From the IMG/VR virus record IMGVR_UViG_3300045747_000569, positions 1 through 21,885 of that record: DNA of 21,885 nt, one strand, 5' to 3'. The stretch comes from a virus. The notes below the pieces were generated by a model. It worked only from the letters and a program-made list of their open reading frames with translations. It was not told where the DNA came from and did not search any database. Positions within the stretch are counted from its first letter, which is position 1. Each line of letters begins with the position of its first letter. The translations under genes were made by a program, and so were the position numbers. Below, piece after piece: positions 21,199-21,885 of this stretch.

Positions 21199-21885
21199 TC
21201 CTCAACCGCGACGTCGAGTTCACCGGGACCATCACCGCGAAGTTCGTCCAGTGGCTTGGGCATCCGCCGAACGGGGATCAACTCGTTGCCTTCTTGACGT
21301 TCTGCCGCGGGGGCGGGACGGGGGACCAGATCGACGCCATCCTGTCGAAAGAGCCCGAGTCGATCGCGTACAAGGCCAAGCCACCGGTGCCGGTGCCGGG
21401 GCCCAAGCCGCACCTCGAGCGCCGCGGGAACGACTTCGTCGATGCCCAGGGCCAGCGCGTCGTGCGTGTGGGCTGTGACGCCTTCCTGGCCTTCCGGCAG
21501 TGGCTGGACGGCGGGGCCGACGCGCTCGCGCCGTTCGTGGCGGAGTCCCACGAACTCGGGTTCGACACCTGGCGGATCTTCATGATGGGCAGCCAGCGCC
21601 AGAACACCGTGCTCGAGCTCAACCCGTCGGAGCCGCGGTACTACGACCAGGTGCGGCCGTTCGCGGACTACCTGGCGGGACACGGGATCGTCCCCCTCCT
21701 GACGATGTTCGTCGACGCCCAGGACATCATGCCGAACGTGACGGCCCGCTCGGCCCACCGCAACCACATGGCGGAGCTCCTCGCCGGCGGGGCGGTGCTG
21801 TGGTCGGAAGGCAACCAGTACCCGAAAAACGGGTGGAGTCCGACCGACGCCAGCGACCCGGGGGGCGGATTGATCTGGAGCCGCG
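21195..21885 (+). CDS. Glycoside-hydrolase-like TIM-barrel protein, 3' truncated by window
   Basis: The first 230 residues are present. Residues 1-62 form a small N-terminal domain (GTITAKFVQWLGHPPNGDQL and SKEPESIAYKAK), followed by a Pro-rich linker (PPVPVPGPKP, 63-72). From about residue 75 the sequence resembles a GH5-like barrel start: DFVDAQGQRVVRVGCDAFLAF, ESHELGFDTWRIFMM, PRYYDQVRPFADYLAGHGIV, LLTMFVDAQD, and LWSEGNQYPKNGW at 202-214. Such proteins occur at the tips or sides of phage tails and may degrade surface polysaccharide. The start GTG overlaps the upstream stop. Where an acid/base Glu is expected after Asn, this protein has Gln (GNQ), so activity is uncertain. Confidence 0.55.
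   Translation, partial: MILNRDVEFTGTITAKFVQWLGHPPNGDQLVAFLTFCRGGGTGDQIDAILSKEPESIAYKAKPPVPVPGPKPHLERRGNDFVDAQGQRVVRVGCDAFLAFRQWLDGGADALAPFVAESHELGFDTWRIFMMGSQRQNTVLELNPSEPRYYDQVRPFADYLAGHGIVPLLTMFVDAQDIMPNVTARSAHRNHMAELLAGGAVLWSEGNQYPKNGWSPTDASDPGGGLIWSR

Overview
The window is one continuous block of tailed-phage genes, all on the + strand. It is either a siphovirus genome or a prophage, with HK97-type packaging and head genes. Base composition is strongly GC-rich. Start codons are often GTG, and many genes overlap their neighbour by 1, 4 or 8 nt, so translation looks tightly coupled. No integrase, repressor, tRNA, rRNA or CRISPR array is visible. The composition fits a high-GC bacterial host, but nothing in the sequence fixes the phylum.

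Layout. (1) Packaging, 1-2348: the end of an HNH nuclease gene, a 137-nt non-coding gap with short direct repeats, a P27-like small terminase, and a large terminase split into an ATPase ORF and a nuclease ORF that meet at an ATGA overlap. (2) A short control-like insert, 2349-2824: a 59-aa ribbon-helix-helix protein, a terminator-like hairpin and a 75-aa protein of unknown role. (3) Head, 2821-7024: portal, S49-type protease, HK97-fold major capsid protein with an N-terminal coiled-coil (delta) domain, a hairpin, and a decoration-like beta protein. (4) Head-tail joining, 7029-9146: two small zinc-binding proteins, a gp6/gp8-type connector, a head-closure protein carrying an inserted beta domain, and a tail-terminator candidate.

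(5) Tail, 9139-19128: two related tube proteins in tandem, a tail-assembly chaperone pair that appears to be joined by a programmed ribosomal frameshift at CAAAAAC, an HK97 gp10-like protein in an unusual position, a tape measure of 878 aa, and a 1355-aa tail hub protein. The hub's conserved domain is split by about 800 residues of repeats, in two unrelated arrays of seven units each. A tail fibre with an S74 self-cleaving chaperone follows. (6) Lysis and accessory genes, 19128-21885: an unknown small protein, a one-pass membrane protein with a coiled coil (holin-like candidate), a GH108-type muramidase, a DUF3309-like tiny membrane protein, an exported protein, another small protein, and the start of a glycoside-hydrolase-like TIM-barrel protein cut by the window edge.

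The genes form a complete morphogenesis and lysis pathway. Terminase fills the protease-matured head through the portal, the connectors join it to a tail whose length the tape measure sets, the hub and fibre recognise the host, and the muramidase opens the cell. The points most worth checking are the domain-boundary split of the large terminase, the -2 or +1 frameshift site, the repeat insertion in the hub, and the domain insertion in the head-closure protein.
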